Below the pieces are notes generated by a model. That model searched no databases. It was not told the DNA's origin and saw nothing but the letters and a program-made list of their open reading frames with translations. From assembly GCA_965200805.1 (NCBI GenBank), contig OZ241384.1, positions 1,860,001 through 1,924,000 of the forward strand: DNA of 64,000 nt, in the 5' to 3' direction. Below, piece after piece: positions 9,780 to 19,458 of the stretch. Both the position numbers and the translations under genes were made by a program. Positions within the stretch are counted from its first letter, which is position 1, and every line of letters begins with the position of its first letter. The DNA is from MPNP01 sp026709725 (lineage in GTDB: Bacteria; Pseudomonadota; Alphaproteobacteria; Rhodobacterales; Rhodobacteraceae).

Positions 9780-10817
9780 ATGACCCTGATCCGGTCTCTC
9801 CCGGGACAACTCACACGGACCGTGTCGCTTGCAGTCCTGCTCCTCCTCTTTGCCGGATTCCCGCCGCCGATGGCCGGTGAGCATGTTTTCAGGATGCAGA
9901 CAAACATGGGTCCCGGCCTCACGCCGTATATATCGATGGAGGAATTCATCAAGGATGTGGAAGAGATGTCAGGTGGCCGAATCGTCATTCAGCTGTTTCC
10001 CGCCGATGCGATTTTTCCTCCAGGCGAGGGGCTGGAAGCCGTTGCCAATGGCATCGTTGATCTTGGACTGACCACGGGCGGTTATTTTGCCGGCAAAATG
10101 GGACCCATCGCCATTCTCGAATCCGGTGTCCCCGGAGCAGAGGCCAATGCCTGGGAACGCAATGCCTTCTTTTACGAGAAAGGATTCATCGAAATTGTCC
10201 GGGAAGCCTATGCCGAACACGGCGTTTACTATCTCGCACCCAATATTGGCTCGCCATGGGAGATGGTTTCCCGTGTTCCACTGCGCTCGGCTGATGATTT
10301 TGCCGGAAAGAAAATCCGCGGTTTCGGGATTGAAGCGGAATGGTGGCAGGCTCTCGGTGCAGAAGCCGTCAATCTTGGTGCCAGCGAGATCTACACCGCC
10401 TTGGCAACGGGTCATGTGGATGCTGTGCGCTGGGGGGATGAATCGCAGAACCTTGCACAGGGACTGCATGAGGTTGCCCGCTACTATATCAAGCCCGCAC
10501 CCATGCCCGCACCCAATAACCATATCATTGTCAATCAGGCCGTTTGGGATTCACTGCCACCGGATCTGCAGGCGATCATGGAAGGTGCCGCCAAACTGGC
10601 TTCCGTGAAGTACCAGACCCTGACCGCCCGGTCCCGGGGTTCCGCGCGTCAGGCCCTTGAGGATGCAGGCATGGAGTTCATAACCATTCCATCCGCCGAA
10701 TGGCTGTCAATGCAGCAGAAAGCCCGCGTGATCTGGGCCTCCTATGCCGGCCACGATGAACGCACAGCACGGGCTGTTGCACTGTTGCAGGAGTTTCTGG
10801 TCGAGCTCGGACGATGA
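9780..10817 (+). CDS. TRAP transporter substrate-binding protein (DctP family)
   Basis: This is the periplasmic receptor of a tripartite ATP-independent periplasmic transporter, which imports organic acids by ion-coupled transport. From ATG 9780 the 345-residue product has a signal peptide, with basic residues followed by the core VSLAVLLLLFAGF and probable cleavage around residue 34. It has DctP features such as GGRIVIQLFPADAIFPPGEG and YTALATGHVDAVRWGDESQN. The last motif resembles receptors for 2-oxo and hydroxy acids, but the substrate is not determined. The small and large membrane subunits follow on the same strand. Confidence 0.9.
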   Translation: MTLIRSLPGQLTRTVSLAVLLLLFAGFPPPMAGEHVFRMQTNMGPGLTPYISMEEFIKDVEEMSGGRIVIQLFPADAIFPPGEGLEAVANGIVDLGLTTGGYFAGKMGPIAILESGVPGAEANAWERNAFFYEKGFIEIVREAYAEHGVYYLAPNIGSPWEMVSRVPLRSADDFAGKKIRGFGIEAEWWQALGAEAVNLGASEIYTALATGHVDAVRWGDESQNLAQGLHEVARYYIKPAPMPAPNNHIIVNQAVWDSLPPDLQAIMEGAAKLASVKYQTLTARSRGSARQALEDAGMEFITIPSAEWLSMQQKARVIWASYAGHDERTARAVALLQEFLVELGR

Positions 10818-10851
10818 GAGCCCCGGGGCTGGCAGTTTGGGATCCCGCCTG

Positions 10852-11385
10852 ATGCATCTGGCCCGCCGGATTGATGCGCTGATCATGCGAACTGGTATCG
10901 GGGCGGCTTATCTTCTCTTTCTCATTCTTGGGATCATCGTGCTTGATGTGATCATGCACTCGGTCTTTGGTGCGCCGCTTGCCTGGACCCAGGATCTTGT
11001 TCGCTGGAGTCTGGTCTTCTACATCTTCCTTGGTGGCGCCTATGCCCTGCAGGCGGGTGCATTTGTACGCGTTGATCTCCTCTATGCCCGCCTGACACCC
11101 CGTGCGCAGGGGCTGATTGACCTCACAGTCAGCACCGGTCTGGTGGTCCTGTTTCTTGCCGTCATGATCAATGAGGGACTCGCTTTCGGATTGCATGCGT
11201 TCCGTATTGCCGAGACCACGGCAACGGCCACCTGGCAGGGCCCGGTCTGGCCCGCCAAACTCGTGCTCCCGGTCGGCTCGGCACTTCTCGGACTGGCATG
11301 GCTCGCCGACGCCATCCGCGCGCTGGACCGGCTCCTTGCATCACCGCCGAGAGATCCGGCGACTGCAGATGCATCCGGCGCATAA
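10852..11385 (+). CDS. TRAP transporter small permease (DctQ family)
   Basis: This is the small membrane subunit linking receptor and large permease. From ATG 10852 it has 177 residues and four hydrophobic segments: near residues 15-40 (GIGAAYLLFLILGIIVLDVI), 48-68, 87-108 and 127-148. The motif LAWTQDLVRWSLVFYIFLGG with a conserved Trp is DctQ-like. The start is uncertain: in-frame codons continue upstream past the dctP stop, but ATG 10852 is the first good methionine. dctM begins four bases after the stop. Confidence 0.87.
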   Translation: MHLARRIDALIMRTGIGAAYLLFLILGIIVLDVIMHSVFGAPLAWTQDLVRWSLVFYIFLGGAYALQAGAFVRVDLLYARLTPRAQGLIDLTVSTGLVVLFLAVMINEGLAFGLHAFRIAETTATATWQGPVWPAKLVLPVGSALLGLAWLADAIRALDRLLASPPRDPATADASGA

Positions 11386-11388
11386 TCA

Positions 11389-12699
11389 ATGGATGCCGGT
11401 CTCCTGACCATACTGATCTTCGGGAGTCTGGCTCTCACCCTTGCCCTTGGCGTTCCAATCGCCATGGCCCTCGGTGGCCTCAGCACGGCCTTCATCGCAG
11501 TTTTCTGGGGACCGAATGCGCTTTCGATCCTCGTTCTCAAGGCCTGGAGTCTGGCCTCATCCTATGAGCTGCTCGCGGTGCCTCTCTTCATCTTCATGGC
11601 AAGTCTGCTTGATCGGTCACGAATCGCTGATGACCTCTATCAGACGCTGGGCATGCTGCTTCGCAAAAGACCCGGCGGTCTCGCTGTCGGCACCATTCTG
11701 ATCTGCACGATCTTTGCTGCCATGACGGGGATCTCCGGTGCGGCGACGGTCTCGATGGGCCTGCTTGCTCTCCCGGCCATGCTGAGACAGGGCTACAATC
11801 CCCATCTCGCTCTTGGTACAATTGCAGCCGGTGGTTCGCTTGGCATCCTGATCCCGCCCTCGATCACCATGATCATCTATGGGATGGTCGCCCAGGTCTC
11901 AATCGGCAAACTCTTTGTGGGAGGAGTTGCGCCCGGGCTTCTCCTCGCCGGTCTTTTCATCGCCTACATTGTCATCCGCACGGGTCGCAATCCGGGTCTC
12001 GCTCCCGGCGCACCACCCGCGGATTGTGTCCGGCGTGATTTCCGGAGAGTCTTCCGGACACTGATTCTGCCCGCCGGGCTGGTGTTCATCGTGCTGGGTT
12101 CGATTTTGACAGGACTTGCCTCCATAACAGAAGCCGCTGCCCTTGGCACGGTCGGGGCCCTGCTGGCGACCCTGGCCCGGCGCGGCCGGCCCGGGCGGCC
12201 GGTGCATGAAGCGACGCTGCAGACACTCAAGCTCTCAATGATGATTTTCTGGATCGTGATTGGTGCCGCCGCCTTTGCCGCTCTCTATACGGGTCTGGGT
12301 GCCGGAACCCTGATTCGGGATGCTGTTCTCGCTTTCGGCCTGAATCCCTATGTTGTCCTGTCCGGCATGATGGGCCTCCTTCTTCTCCTGGGCATGGTGA
12401 TGGAAACCACCGGCATCATCATGATTGCGGTTCCCGTCCTGGCCCCGATCAGTCAGGCTCTGGGGTTTGATCCTGTATGGTTCGGCGTTCTCTTCATCAT
12501 TGTCATGGAGATCGGATTCCTGACACCCCCCTTCGGATTCAATCTGTTCTACCTCAGGGGTGTCGCGCCCCCAGCCGTCACCACTGGAGATATTTACCGC
12601 TCAACAGCACCCTTCGTCCTCCTTATGCTCCTGGGCCTTGTCATCTGTATCGTGTTCCCCATGATGATCACCGGGTTGCCAATGCTGGCGTTTGGATGA
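11389..12699 (+). CDS. TRAP transporter large permease (DctM family)
   Basis: This is the large membrane subunit that forms the transport path. The 436-residue product has about 12-13 hydrophobic segments and typical DctM motifs: LALGVPIAMALGG near residue 20, AMTGISGAATVSMGLLALPA near residues 108-127, and AAGGSLGILIPPSITMIIYG near 145-164. It completes a normal P-Q-M gene set. Confidence 0.92.
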   Translation: MDAGLLTILIFGSLALTLALGVPIAMALGGLSTAFIAVFWGPNALSILVLKAWSLASSYELLAVPLFIFMASLLDRSRIADDLYQTLGMLLRKRPGGLAVGTILICTIFAAMTGISGAATVSMGLLALPAMLRQGYNPHLALGTIAAGGSLGILIPPSITMIIYGMVAQVSIGKLFVGGVAPGLLLAGLFIAYIVIRTGRNPGLAPGAPPADCVRRDFRRVFRTLILPAGLVFIVLGSILTGLASITEAAALGTVGALLATLARRGRPGRPVHEATLQTLKLSMMIFWIVIGAAAFAALYTGLGAGTLIRDAVLAFGLNPYVVLSGMMGLLLLLGMVMETTGIIMIAVPVLAPISQALGFDPVWFGVLFIIVMEIGFLTPPFGFNLFYLRGVAPPAVTTGDIYRSTAPFVLLMLLGLVICIVFPMMITGLPMLAFG

Positions 12700-12720
12700 C
12701 CCCACGATGGGCCAGGAGGC

Positions 12721-13659
12721 ATGATGGCCACGGCAAGACGATCCCGACCGCGTCCCATTCCCTACCTTTTGCTGGTCCTGCCGCCGCTCTTCTGGGCAGG
12801 CCATATTCTCTTTGCGCGCATCACCATCGACGAAATTCCACCTGTCCAACTCTCCTTCAGTCGCTGGCTGTTGGCCGGACTGATCATTTTCCCCCTGACC
12901 TGGCGTTCGGTCAGGGCCAAGGGTCATGTGATCCGCCACCGCTGGCGCGATATCCTCAAACTGTCCATATTTGGCGTGATCTGTTTCAGCTCGATCCTCT
13001 ATTACGGCCTGCAGTCGACGACTGTCATCAATGCCGGATTGTGGCAGGCCCTGGCCCCGTTCATGATTTTGATTCTCTCATGGATGTTTCTGGGCAACAC
13101 CCTCACCGTCACCCATCTTGCCGCAGTCGTTCTTGCCTGCCTTGGTGCGATCATTGTGCTGGCCCAGGGAAATCTTGGCGACCTGTTCTCACTTGATCTT
13201 GTCTGGGGCGACCTCTGGGTCTTGCTGGCCACGATCAGCTGGGCCCTCTATTCGACCTTGCTCAAACACAATCCGCTCCCACTCAAACCCTTCGAATCGC
13301 TCACTGTGCAGGTTCTCTTCGCGCTGCCCATTCTGGCACTTGCCGCTGTCATTGAAAGTCTTGTTGTCGGTCCGGGGGTGCTGTCCTGGACCAATGCGGG
13401 TTCACTGTTTTATATCGGTCCGGTTTCCGGAGGTCTTGCCCTCGCTCTCTGGATTCGGGGTGTGGCGGATGTCGGACCCGGCATCGCCGGCATCTACATG
13501 AATTTGATCCCGATTTTTGCCGCAATCCTTGGCTCTCTCTTTCTCAATGAGGCCTTTTACGGGTACCATGTCATCGGGATCCTGGCGATCTGCGGCGGGA
13601 TTTTTCTTATCACCGGGATCATCCCCGCCCTCTGGGACCGATTCGGCAGAGAAAGATGA
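12721..13659 (+). CDS. EamA/DMT-family permease
   Basis: This is a drug/metabolite-transporter superfamily permease in the inner membrane, likely an exporter of a small metabolite; its substrate is unknown. The 312-residue product has ten hydrophobic segments in two EamA repeats, with SFSRWLLAGLIIFPLTWRSV in repeat 1 and GPVSGGLALALWIRGVADVG plus YMNLIPIFAAILGSLFLNE in repeat 2. It lies 21 bp after dctM on the same strand and may be co-transcribed with it. Two ATG codons are adjacent at 12721 and 12724. It converges with guaC. Confidence 0.85.
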   Translation: MMATARRSRPRPIPYLLLVLPPLFWAGHILFARITIDEIPPVQLSFSRWLLAGLIIFPLTWRSVRAKGHVIRHRWRDILKLSIFGVICFSSILYYGLQSTTVINAGLWQALAPFMILILSWMFLGNTLTVTHLAAVVLACLGAIIVLAQGNLGDLFSLDLVWGDLWVLLATISWALYSTLLKHNPLPLKPFESLTVQVLFALPILALAAVIESLVVGPGVLSWTNAGSLFYIGPVSGGLALALWIRGVADVGPGIAGIYMNLIPIFAAILGSLFLNEAFYGYHVIGILAICGGIFLITGIIPALWDRFGRER

Positions 13660-13703
13660 GGGATGCCGATGACAGGGGTGAATGATGGGGAATTCCGGCC
13701 ACC

Positions 13704-14894
13704 TTACCGCTCAAGGGCCGGGTAGTCCTCAAAGAGCCGGTTATGTGTATCATTGCAGCGCACAAAGCGGGTGCAGGATGGCAGACTCGCAATGTCAGGA
13801 GCGCCGAGATAGGTGCATGCGCTTCGCAGGCCACCAAAAATGTCACGAACGGTGTCATCAAGTGAGGGCCGGTAGGGCAGGAGGACCTCACGCCCCTCAC
13901 TGGTGCGCCAGAGTCCCAGCCCGTCAAAATGCTTCTCGTTGGCAGCTTGCGAACTCATGCCATAGAACTCGACATAGCGTTGTTCAGCAATCACCGCCCG
14001 CCCGTTGGCATCAAGTTCACTGGTGGCGAATTTTCGCGTGATGATTTCCCCACCCCCTTCCTTGTGGCCGGCAAGCATGCCGCCGAGCATCACGAACGCG
14101 GCACCGGCCGCCAGCGCCTTCGCAACATCCCCCGGGCCGGTGCATCCGCCGTCAGCCACAATCCGGGCTCCGGCTGAATAGGCAGCCTGGCTGCACTCGA
14201 TGACGGCCGAAAATTGCGGGAAACCGACTCCGGTCTTGATTCGGGTCTCGCAGACACTGCCGCTCCCGATACCGACCTTGACGAGGTCGGCGCCAGCACT
14301 CACAAGCAGAAGAACCTGTTCCGGCGTGACCACATTCCCGGCAATGATCACAAGATCGGGAAATTCATTCCGGAAGGTCTCAACAAACCGGACGAACCGG
14401 TTGGTGTGGCCATTCGCCACATCAAGACAGACATATTTGAGGTCGCCGACCGCGTTCATCACCGCACGGAACGTATCGCGGTCCGCGCCCCGCAGACCGA
14501 CAGTGATGGCACAGAAATCCTTGCGCCGCGGATCCTCGCGAAAGAATGTCAGCAGGTCATCACTTGAATGGGTTTTGGCAAGGCAGGTGAAGATGCCATG
14601 CGTCATGAGGGATTTGGCCATGGCCAGCGAACCGACACCATCCATGTTGGCGGCCATGATCGGCACGCCGGTATACTTGATGCCATGACCCCGGTTGAAT
14701 GACAGACATGTCCGCATTTCGACATCCTTCCGGCTGGCAACACATGTATCGGTCCCGGGAACCATCAGGACATTGTTGTAGTCAAGCTTGATATCCCCGA
14801 CCTCATCAACCGATACATCATGCTGACCGGGCCGTGCCGTTCCGATTGCTGCAACCGTTTCGTTCCGGTCAAGACCCACTGATGTCTGAAGTTG
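13704..14894 (-). CDS. guaC: GMP reductase
   Basis: GMP reductase converts GMP to IMP with NADPH, in purine salvage. The 396-residue product is a TIM-barrel of the IMPDH/GMPR family. It has the catalytic-cysteine loop GIGSGSVCETRIKTGVGFPQ, followed by CSQAAYSAGARIVADGGCTG and the phosphate-binding AFVMLGGMLAGHKEGGGE. The CETR/KTGVG pattern and lack of CBS domains favour reductase over IMP dehydrogenase. I use ATG 14894 (MQLQTSVG) rather than an upstream in-frame TTG. It is about 50 residues longer than E. coli GuaC. It stands alone. Confidence 0.88.
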   Translation of the reverse strand, partial: QLQTSVGLDRNETVAAIGTARPGQHDVSVDEVGDIKLDYNNVLMVPGTDTCVASRKDVEMRTCLSFNRGHGIKYTGVPIMAANMDGVGSLAMAKSLMTHGIFTCLAKTHSSDDLLTFFREDPRRKDFCAITVGLRGADRDTFRAVMNAVGDLKYVCLDVANGHTNRFVRFVETFRNEFPDLVIIAGNVVTPEQVLLLVSAGADLVKVGIGSGSVCETRIKTGVGFPQFSAVIECSQAAYSAGARIVADGGCTGPGDVAKALAAGAAFVMLGGMLAGHKEGGGEIITRKFATSELDANGRAVIAEQRYVEFYGMSSQAANEKHFDGLGLWRTSEGREVLLPYRPSLDDTVRDIFGGLRSACTYLGAPDIASLPSCTRFVRCNDTHNRLFEDYPALER

Positions 14895-15741
14895 CATAGC
14901 TTGACGATCCAACGCTGCCTGTTTCAATCACGCAATGCAAAACCTGGAGTTGCCCGGATCTGACAGCCCGGTGCTGTGACTGATGCCAGGGACCCGCAAG
15001 ACATGCACAATGCCCGTCTATCCAGACTGAACCCGGATTCCGTCCACGCCTCCCCATGTGTTTTGCACGAACCCATTAGCACTCATGCAGGCAATTACAA
15101 ACAGAATGTTGATCAGAAGAATCGATCCGGTCATGGCAACAGGCTTTCGACCGGATCATGTCACAGGTCCGCTGCCTCGTGACGGATGCTCCCGGCGCCA
15201 CCCCGCCCGGTTGAGTATTTCGCAGGCGATGACATCACCTGCACGAACCCATCGGGGCTGGCCACAACCCGGAGTGGCGAGAGTGTGCGGGCCGGCTTTC
15301 ATGCCAGGCCCGTGACCCGTTGCCGGATTGTGTTCGGGGCACCGGAGACCGGCTGGGGAAATGCAGGCTTCGCACAGGTCGCCGTCAGGGTGCCCGCGAG
15401 GCCGAAGTGACCGTCAGGGAGGTGCTGTCATCGCTGGGCATCCCGACCGCTGTGACCCATCAGGATTCTGCGCCAGCGATGCCGGCGGGTGACGGGCAGT
15501 TCCCGTTCGATCCGGTCGTTCTGCCTGACAGTGTGATGCGGTCGGGGATGCCGAACATGATTTGACAGCACCAGTCCGGTTCCCCGTCATTCCGGCAATT
15601 GTGGATAACCGACTGTCTGCTCTGAAAACAGTCGTGTCGCGGTTCACCGCTGGAACAGGGAACGGGTTCCTGCCTGCCGGGAGGGTCCGTGGCCGCTCAA
15701 GGGGTGATCGTGCCAGTCTTTGAACTGTGAAGGGTGCACAG
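14895..15741. other. Intergenic stretch, no recognised gene
   Basis: This stretch of about 850 bp lies between the divergent guaC and the short-chain dehydrogenase. Short open frames on the + strand near 15186-15410 and 15320-15565 have fairly protein-like composition but overlap, have no convincing ribosome-binding site and match no family I recognise. They could be remains of a decayed gene. I see nothing else. Confidence 0.5.
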
Positions 15742-16458
15742 TCAGGTCTTCATTCGTGCACCACCGACAGATTGATCTGTCGGCAGAATCTCGATTGTCG
15801 AGACATTGACATGTGGAGGTGTTGCCACGGCATACATAATTGCCTGCGCGACATCTCCCGGCTCAAGTTCACGAATTCCTGAGGCGCCCATCTGATTGAG
15901 CCGATCACGATCACCTTCAGCGACCTCGTAAAACTCGCTTGTCACCCGGCCCGGGCAAATCTCCGTAACACGAATCCCCGATCCGGTCAGCTCATATCGC
16001 AGGTTCTGGCTGAACAGATGAACGGCAGCCTTCGTTGCTCCATAAAGAGCAGATACAAGCGTATGCAGGCCGGAAATCGAGCCGATATTGACAATATGGC
16101 CCCGTCCGCGGTTGAGCATGCCGGGAAGGACGGCTCCCGTCAACTGCACGAGTGCCGTGATATTGATATCAATGGCTTCCTGCACGATTTTGGGGTCAAG
16201 ATTTGACAGACCGGCAATGCCATGCCCAACGCCGGCATTGTTGATGAGCAGATCCGGTGCGAAGTCTTCAAACTCACGCTCCAGTCTTGCAATGTCGCGA
16301 ACATCTGCTGACACCGTCCGGATATTGTGACGATCTTCGAGTTCGGCCAGCCGGTCCTGACGCCGGGCGATGGCCAGAACTTCATAATTGGCGGCTGAGA
16401 GTTCCCGGACCGTCGCGGCCCCAATTCCACTGCTTGCGCCGGTGACGATGGCTTTCAT
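15742..16458 (-). CDS. Short-chain dehydrogenase/reductase (YdfG-like)
   Basis: This is a cytosolic NAD(P)-dependent oxidoreductase of the classical SDR family. The 238-residue product has the nucleotide-binding TGASSGIG at residues 6-13, LLINNAG near 90, and a catalytic Ser-Tyr-Lys set in NIGSISGLHTLVSALYGATK near residues 122-141. The closest described group is YdfG-like 3-hydroxy acid dehydrogenases, judged from the CPGRVTSEF segment and the short length. The substrate is not known. It is monocistronic. Confidence 0.85.
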   Translation of the reverse strand: MKAIVTGASSGIGAATVRELSAANYEVLAIARRQDRLAELEDRHNIRTVSADVRDIARLEREFEDFAPDLLINNAGVGHGIAGLSNLDPKIVQEAIDINITALVQLTGAVLPGMLNRGRGHIVNIGSISGLHTLVSALYGATKAAVHLFSQNLRYELTGSGIRVTEICPGRVTSEFYEVAEGDRDRLNQMGASGIRELEPGDVAQAIMYAVATPPHVNVSTIEILPTDQSVGGARMKT

Positions 16459-17363
16459 TTTGTCTCCTCGGGTTTTTGAATTTTTGCGAATATGCCATAT
16501 CCGGGCATCGCTTGCGACCTCTGGAGGGAGCCTCTGAACGTTTCTGTGGAATCATGGCGTGAACAGAACCTTGAAACCGGTCGCCGGCGATGACCCGCCC
16601 TGCATTGACCCGATGGTCATGCCGCGTCTGTGTGGCAAGCGAGAACCGGAGGGAGGATTGAAATCGTCCACCGCCCACTCACGGCATTCAGTGACCAACC
16701 CCTGAGGAGCTGTCTCCATCCTGTGATGTCATGGGTATCGGTTTCCCCATGTTTCAGGGGTGGTGATGGAAACAGCAATCACTCGAAGGCCCCGGATGTC
16801 ACCGCGAGGCAAGCCTTCGACGATCATCGGCATCATCACCCGACCTGTATTCCGCAAGCCTTCACGCTGAGCGAACTGACCCTGCCTGCTTTGCGTATCC
16901 TCATCTCGGGACAGGGGAAGAATCTGTTCGGGGGATCAGGCCCCTATCGACAACACACACCTGACTCCCCTCTGATCTCATGCCATACCGTTCCGCATTA
17001 TGCAGATCGGAATGCAACAGATATCAGCAGAGACCTGCATTGGTGCCCTGGTTACAACAGGCTTTCGTGCTGTTGATGCACGCCTTGTCCATGAACGGTG
17101 TGAGCTCCCTCAACCCGAAGATGGCCGCGGCTTTCGGTCGGTATGGAATGATCCCCCCGCATCCTGTTGAAAGACCGTCATCACCGCTGGATCCATGCCA
17201 TGGCATGGACGGCCGTTCACTCTTCTTCTGGACTGTTGAGGAACAACGTGAATGAATGTACACGCTGGGTCAAGGGCCGTTGCAAACCGTTGTGGGACGG
17301 GTGCAGTTCAGTGTCGATGGTTGACTGCCCGCAGTGTATGATGTGCCGGCGGGTGTTCTGCAG
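16459..17363. other. Intergenic stretch, no recognised gene
   Basis: About 900 bp between the divergent short-chain dehydrogenase and the aldo/keto reductase. Short open frames occur on both strands, but none has a family motif or a convincing start. It should contain the promoters of both flanking genes; I could not fix their positions. Confidence 0.5.
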
Positions 17364-18347
17364 ATGGAGAACGATGTGCTGAATGGAAAAGACCTTCCCG
17401 CTCTCGGCTTTGGGACTGCACCGATGGGCGGGCTTTATTCCGAGGTCGAGGCCGGTGAGGCGTTTGCCATGCTGGAGGAAGCCTGGGAGGCGGGTCTTCG
17501 TTATTTTGACACAGCTCCGCATTATGGTCAGGGGCGTGCGGAGCGAATTCTCGGCGACTTCCTGCGCAGCAGGGATTCCGAATCCTGGATTCTGTCGACA
17601 AAAGTCGGGCGGTTGCTGACACGATCAGAAACGCATCTTGACTCGCTGAATTCATACGCATCGCCGCTGCCATTCAACCAGACATACGACTACACCTATG
17701 ACGGGATCATGCGGTCGGTCGAGGACAGTTATCAGCGCCTGGGGTTGAACAGGATTGATATTCTGCTTGTGCATGACATTGGCCGCGACACCCATGGCGA
17801 CAAGGCGGACCTTTACACATGGCAATTGTTGGAGAGTGGTGCACGGGCACTGGACGAACTTGCAGGCTCCGGTGAGATCCGTGCGGTCGGGATCGGTGTG
17901 AATGAGGTCGCGATCAGTGAAGCGCTGATCGGGACCATGCCGCTGGACATCCTGCTGCTGGCCGGCCGCTACACGCTGCTTGACCGGACAGCGGAAGCAC
18001 ATCTGCTCCCGCTCTGTCTTGCACAGGATGTGAAGGTTATCGTCGGCGGTGTCTTCAATTCGGGCATCCTGGCTGACTGCACGAGCACGGACGCCCGGTG
18101 GAACTACGGGCCGGTGCCGGGGGATGTGCGTGACGGGGTCAGCCGCATCAATAAGGCATGCGGCCGTTATGACATCCCGCTACCGTGTGCTGCGCTGGCC
18201 TTTCCCCGTCGCCATGATGCCGTTACCAGCATGCTTCTGGGCTGTGCGTCCCGGGCCGAGTTGCGCCAATGCCTGCACTGGATGGATGAGGCCAGCGCAC
18301 TCCCGGCGGAATTCTGGCAGGAGATGACCGGGCTTGGTTTGCGGTGA
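17364..18347 (+). CDS. Aldo/keto reductase, D-threo-aldose dehydrogenase-like
   Basis: This is an NAD(P)-dependent TIM-barrel oxidoreductase. From ATG 17364 the product has 327 residues, with GFGTAPMGGLY near residue 14, the catalytic region LRYFDTAPHYGQGRAERILG near residues 46-65 (Asp and Tyr of the tetrad), STKVGRLL (Lys), and DILLVHDIG with the conserved histidine. The pattern resembles L-fucose (D-threo-aldose) dehydrogenase and pyridoxal 4-dehydrogenase. A GTG at 17334 would add ten residues. It converges with the sugar-type ABC transporter, which would fit a sugar substrate; that is inference. Confidence 0.83.
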   Translation: MENDVLNGKDLPALGFGTAPMGGLYSEVEAGEAFAMLEEAWEAGLRYFDTAPHYGQGRAERILGDFLRSRDSESWILSTKVGRLLTRSETHLDSLNSYASPLPFNQTYDYTYDGIMRSVEDSYQRLGLNRIDILLVHDIGRDTHGDKADLYTWQLLESGARALDELAGSGEIRAVGIGVNEVAISEALIGTMPLDILLLAGRYTLLDRTAEAHLLPLCLAQDVKVIVGGVFNSGILADCTSTDARWNYGPVPGDVRDGVSRINKACGRYDIPLPCAALAFPRRHDAVTSMLLGCASRAELRQCLHWMDEASALPAEFWQEMTGLGLR

Positions 18348-18365
18348 TTGCTCCCGGGGCCTTGC

Positions 18366-19454
18366 TCATCCGGGGCGGATGCGCATGCCGCTTTCGCCGT
18401 CAAAGATGTAGAGATGATCACTGTTGATGGCAACCCCGGCGCTGGCGTCGGTTCTGATCTCAAATTCCTTCGGCATCTTGACCACCACTGACGACCCCGT
18501 CAGCCGCAGGGTGACCAGGACCTGATCCCCTGTCAGTTCGGATGCGAACACAGTGGCATCAAATGCCGCTGTGCCGGGGGCAACAACCTCGCAGTCCTCA
18601 GGCCGAAAACCCAGATTCGCATTGGACGCTCTCGGTGCTCCTGGAACAGGAATATGAACACCCGGGGCCGTGAACACACCGTCGTCAATCGCGCCTTGAA
18701 TGAAATTCATTGACGGTGATCCCATAAAGCCCGCAACAAAGAGATTGGCCGGGTCGGAGTACACGTCACGGGGGGTTCCCAGCTGCTGCAGCACGCCATC
18801 CTTCAGGACCGCCACACGATGGGCCAGTGTCATGGCCTCAATCTGGTCATGGGTGACATAGAGTGTCGTGATCCCGAGCTCCCCCTGCATATGCTTGAGT
18901 TCTGCCCGCATGTTGCCGCGCAATTTTGCATCAAGATTGGAGAGAGGTTCATCCATCAGAAACGCCGAGGGGCGGCGAATGATGGCCCGGGCGAGGGCGA
19001 CGCGCTGGCGCTGGCCACCGGAGAGCTGGCCCGGCAGCCGCTCAAGATAGTCACCGAGCTCGACCTGCCGGGCTGCCGCCGCGACCGCTGACGCAATGTC
19101 CTCCCTTGCGGCCTTGGCCATCTTCAGCGGGAAGCCGATGTTCTCGGCGACGGTCTTGTGCGGGTAGAGCGCATAGGACTGAAAGACCATGGCAATGTCC
19201 CGATACTTGGGCAGCATGGTGGTGACATCAACGTCACCGATCGACAGGGATCCCGAGGAGATGGTTTCCAGCCCGGCAATCATTCTGAGAGCTGTGGACT
19301 TTCCGCATCCCGATGGGCCAAGCAGCACGAGGAATTCACCGGCCTCGATGTCAAGCGACAGATCCCTGAGTGCATGAAACATGTGGTAGTATTTGTTCAG
19401 CTTCCTGAGACGGATCGCTTTCGCAACCCCGTCTCCAACCATTCTGCCGTTCAT
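18366..19454 (-). CDS. Sugar ABC transporter ATP-binding protein (MalK/UgpC type)
   Basis: This is the cytosolic ATPase of a CUT1-type carbohydrate importer. The 362-residue product has Walker A GPSGCGKST near residue 46, the Q-loop VFQSYALYPH, signature LSGGQRQRVALARA, Walker B FLMDEPLSNLD, and the H-loop VTHDQ. The C-terminal 120 residues are the TOBE regulatory domain (LGFRPEDCEV). It is the last gene of the - strand operon 23162 to 18366, four bases after the second permease. Confidence 0.95.
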   Translation of the reverse strand: MNGRMVGDGVAKAIRLRKLNKYYHMFHALRDLSLDIEAGEFLVLLGPSGCGKSTALRMIAGLETISSGSLSIGDVDVTTMLPKYRDIAMVFQSYALYPHKTVAENIGFPLKMAKAAREDIASAVAAAARQVELGDYLERLPGQLSGGQRQRVALARAIIRRPSAFLMDEPLSNLDAKLRGNMRAELKHMQGELGITTLYVTHDQIEAMTLAHRVAVLKDGVLQQLGTPRDVYSDPANLFVAGFMGSPSMNFIQGAIDDGVFTAPGVHIPVPGAPRASNANLGFRPEDCEVVAPGTAAFDATVFASELTGDQVLVTLRLTGSSVVVKMPKEFEIRTDASAGVAINSDHLYIFDGESGMRIRPG

Positions 19455-19458
19455 GCGC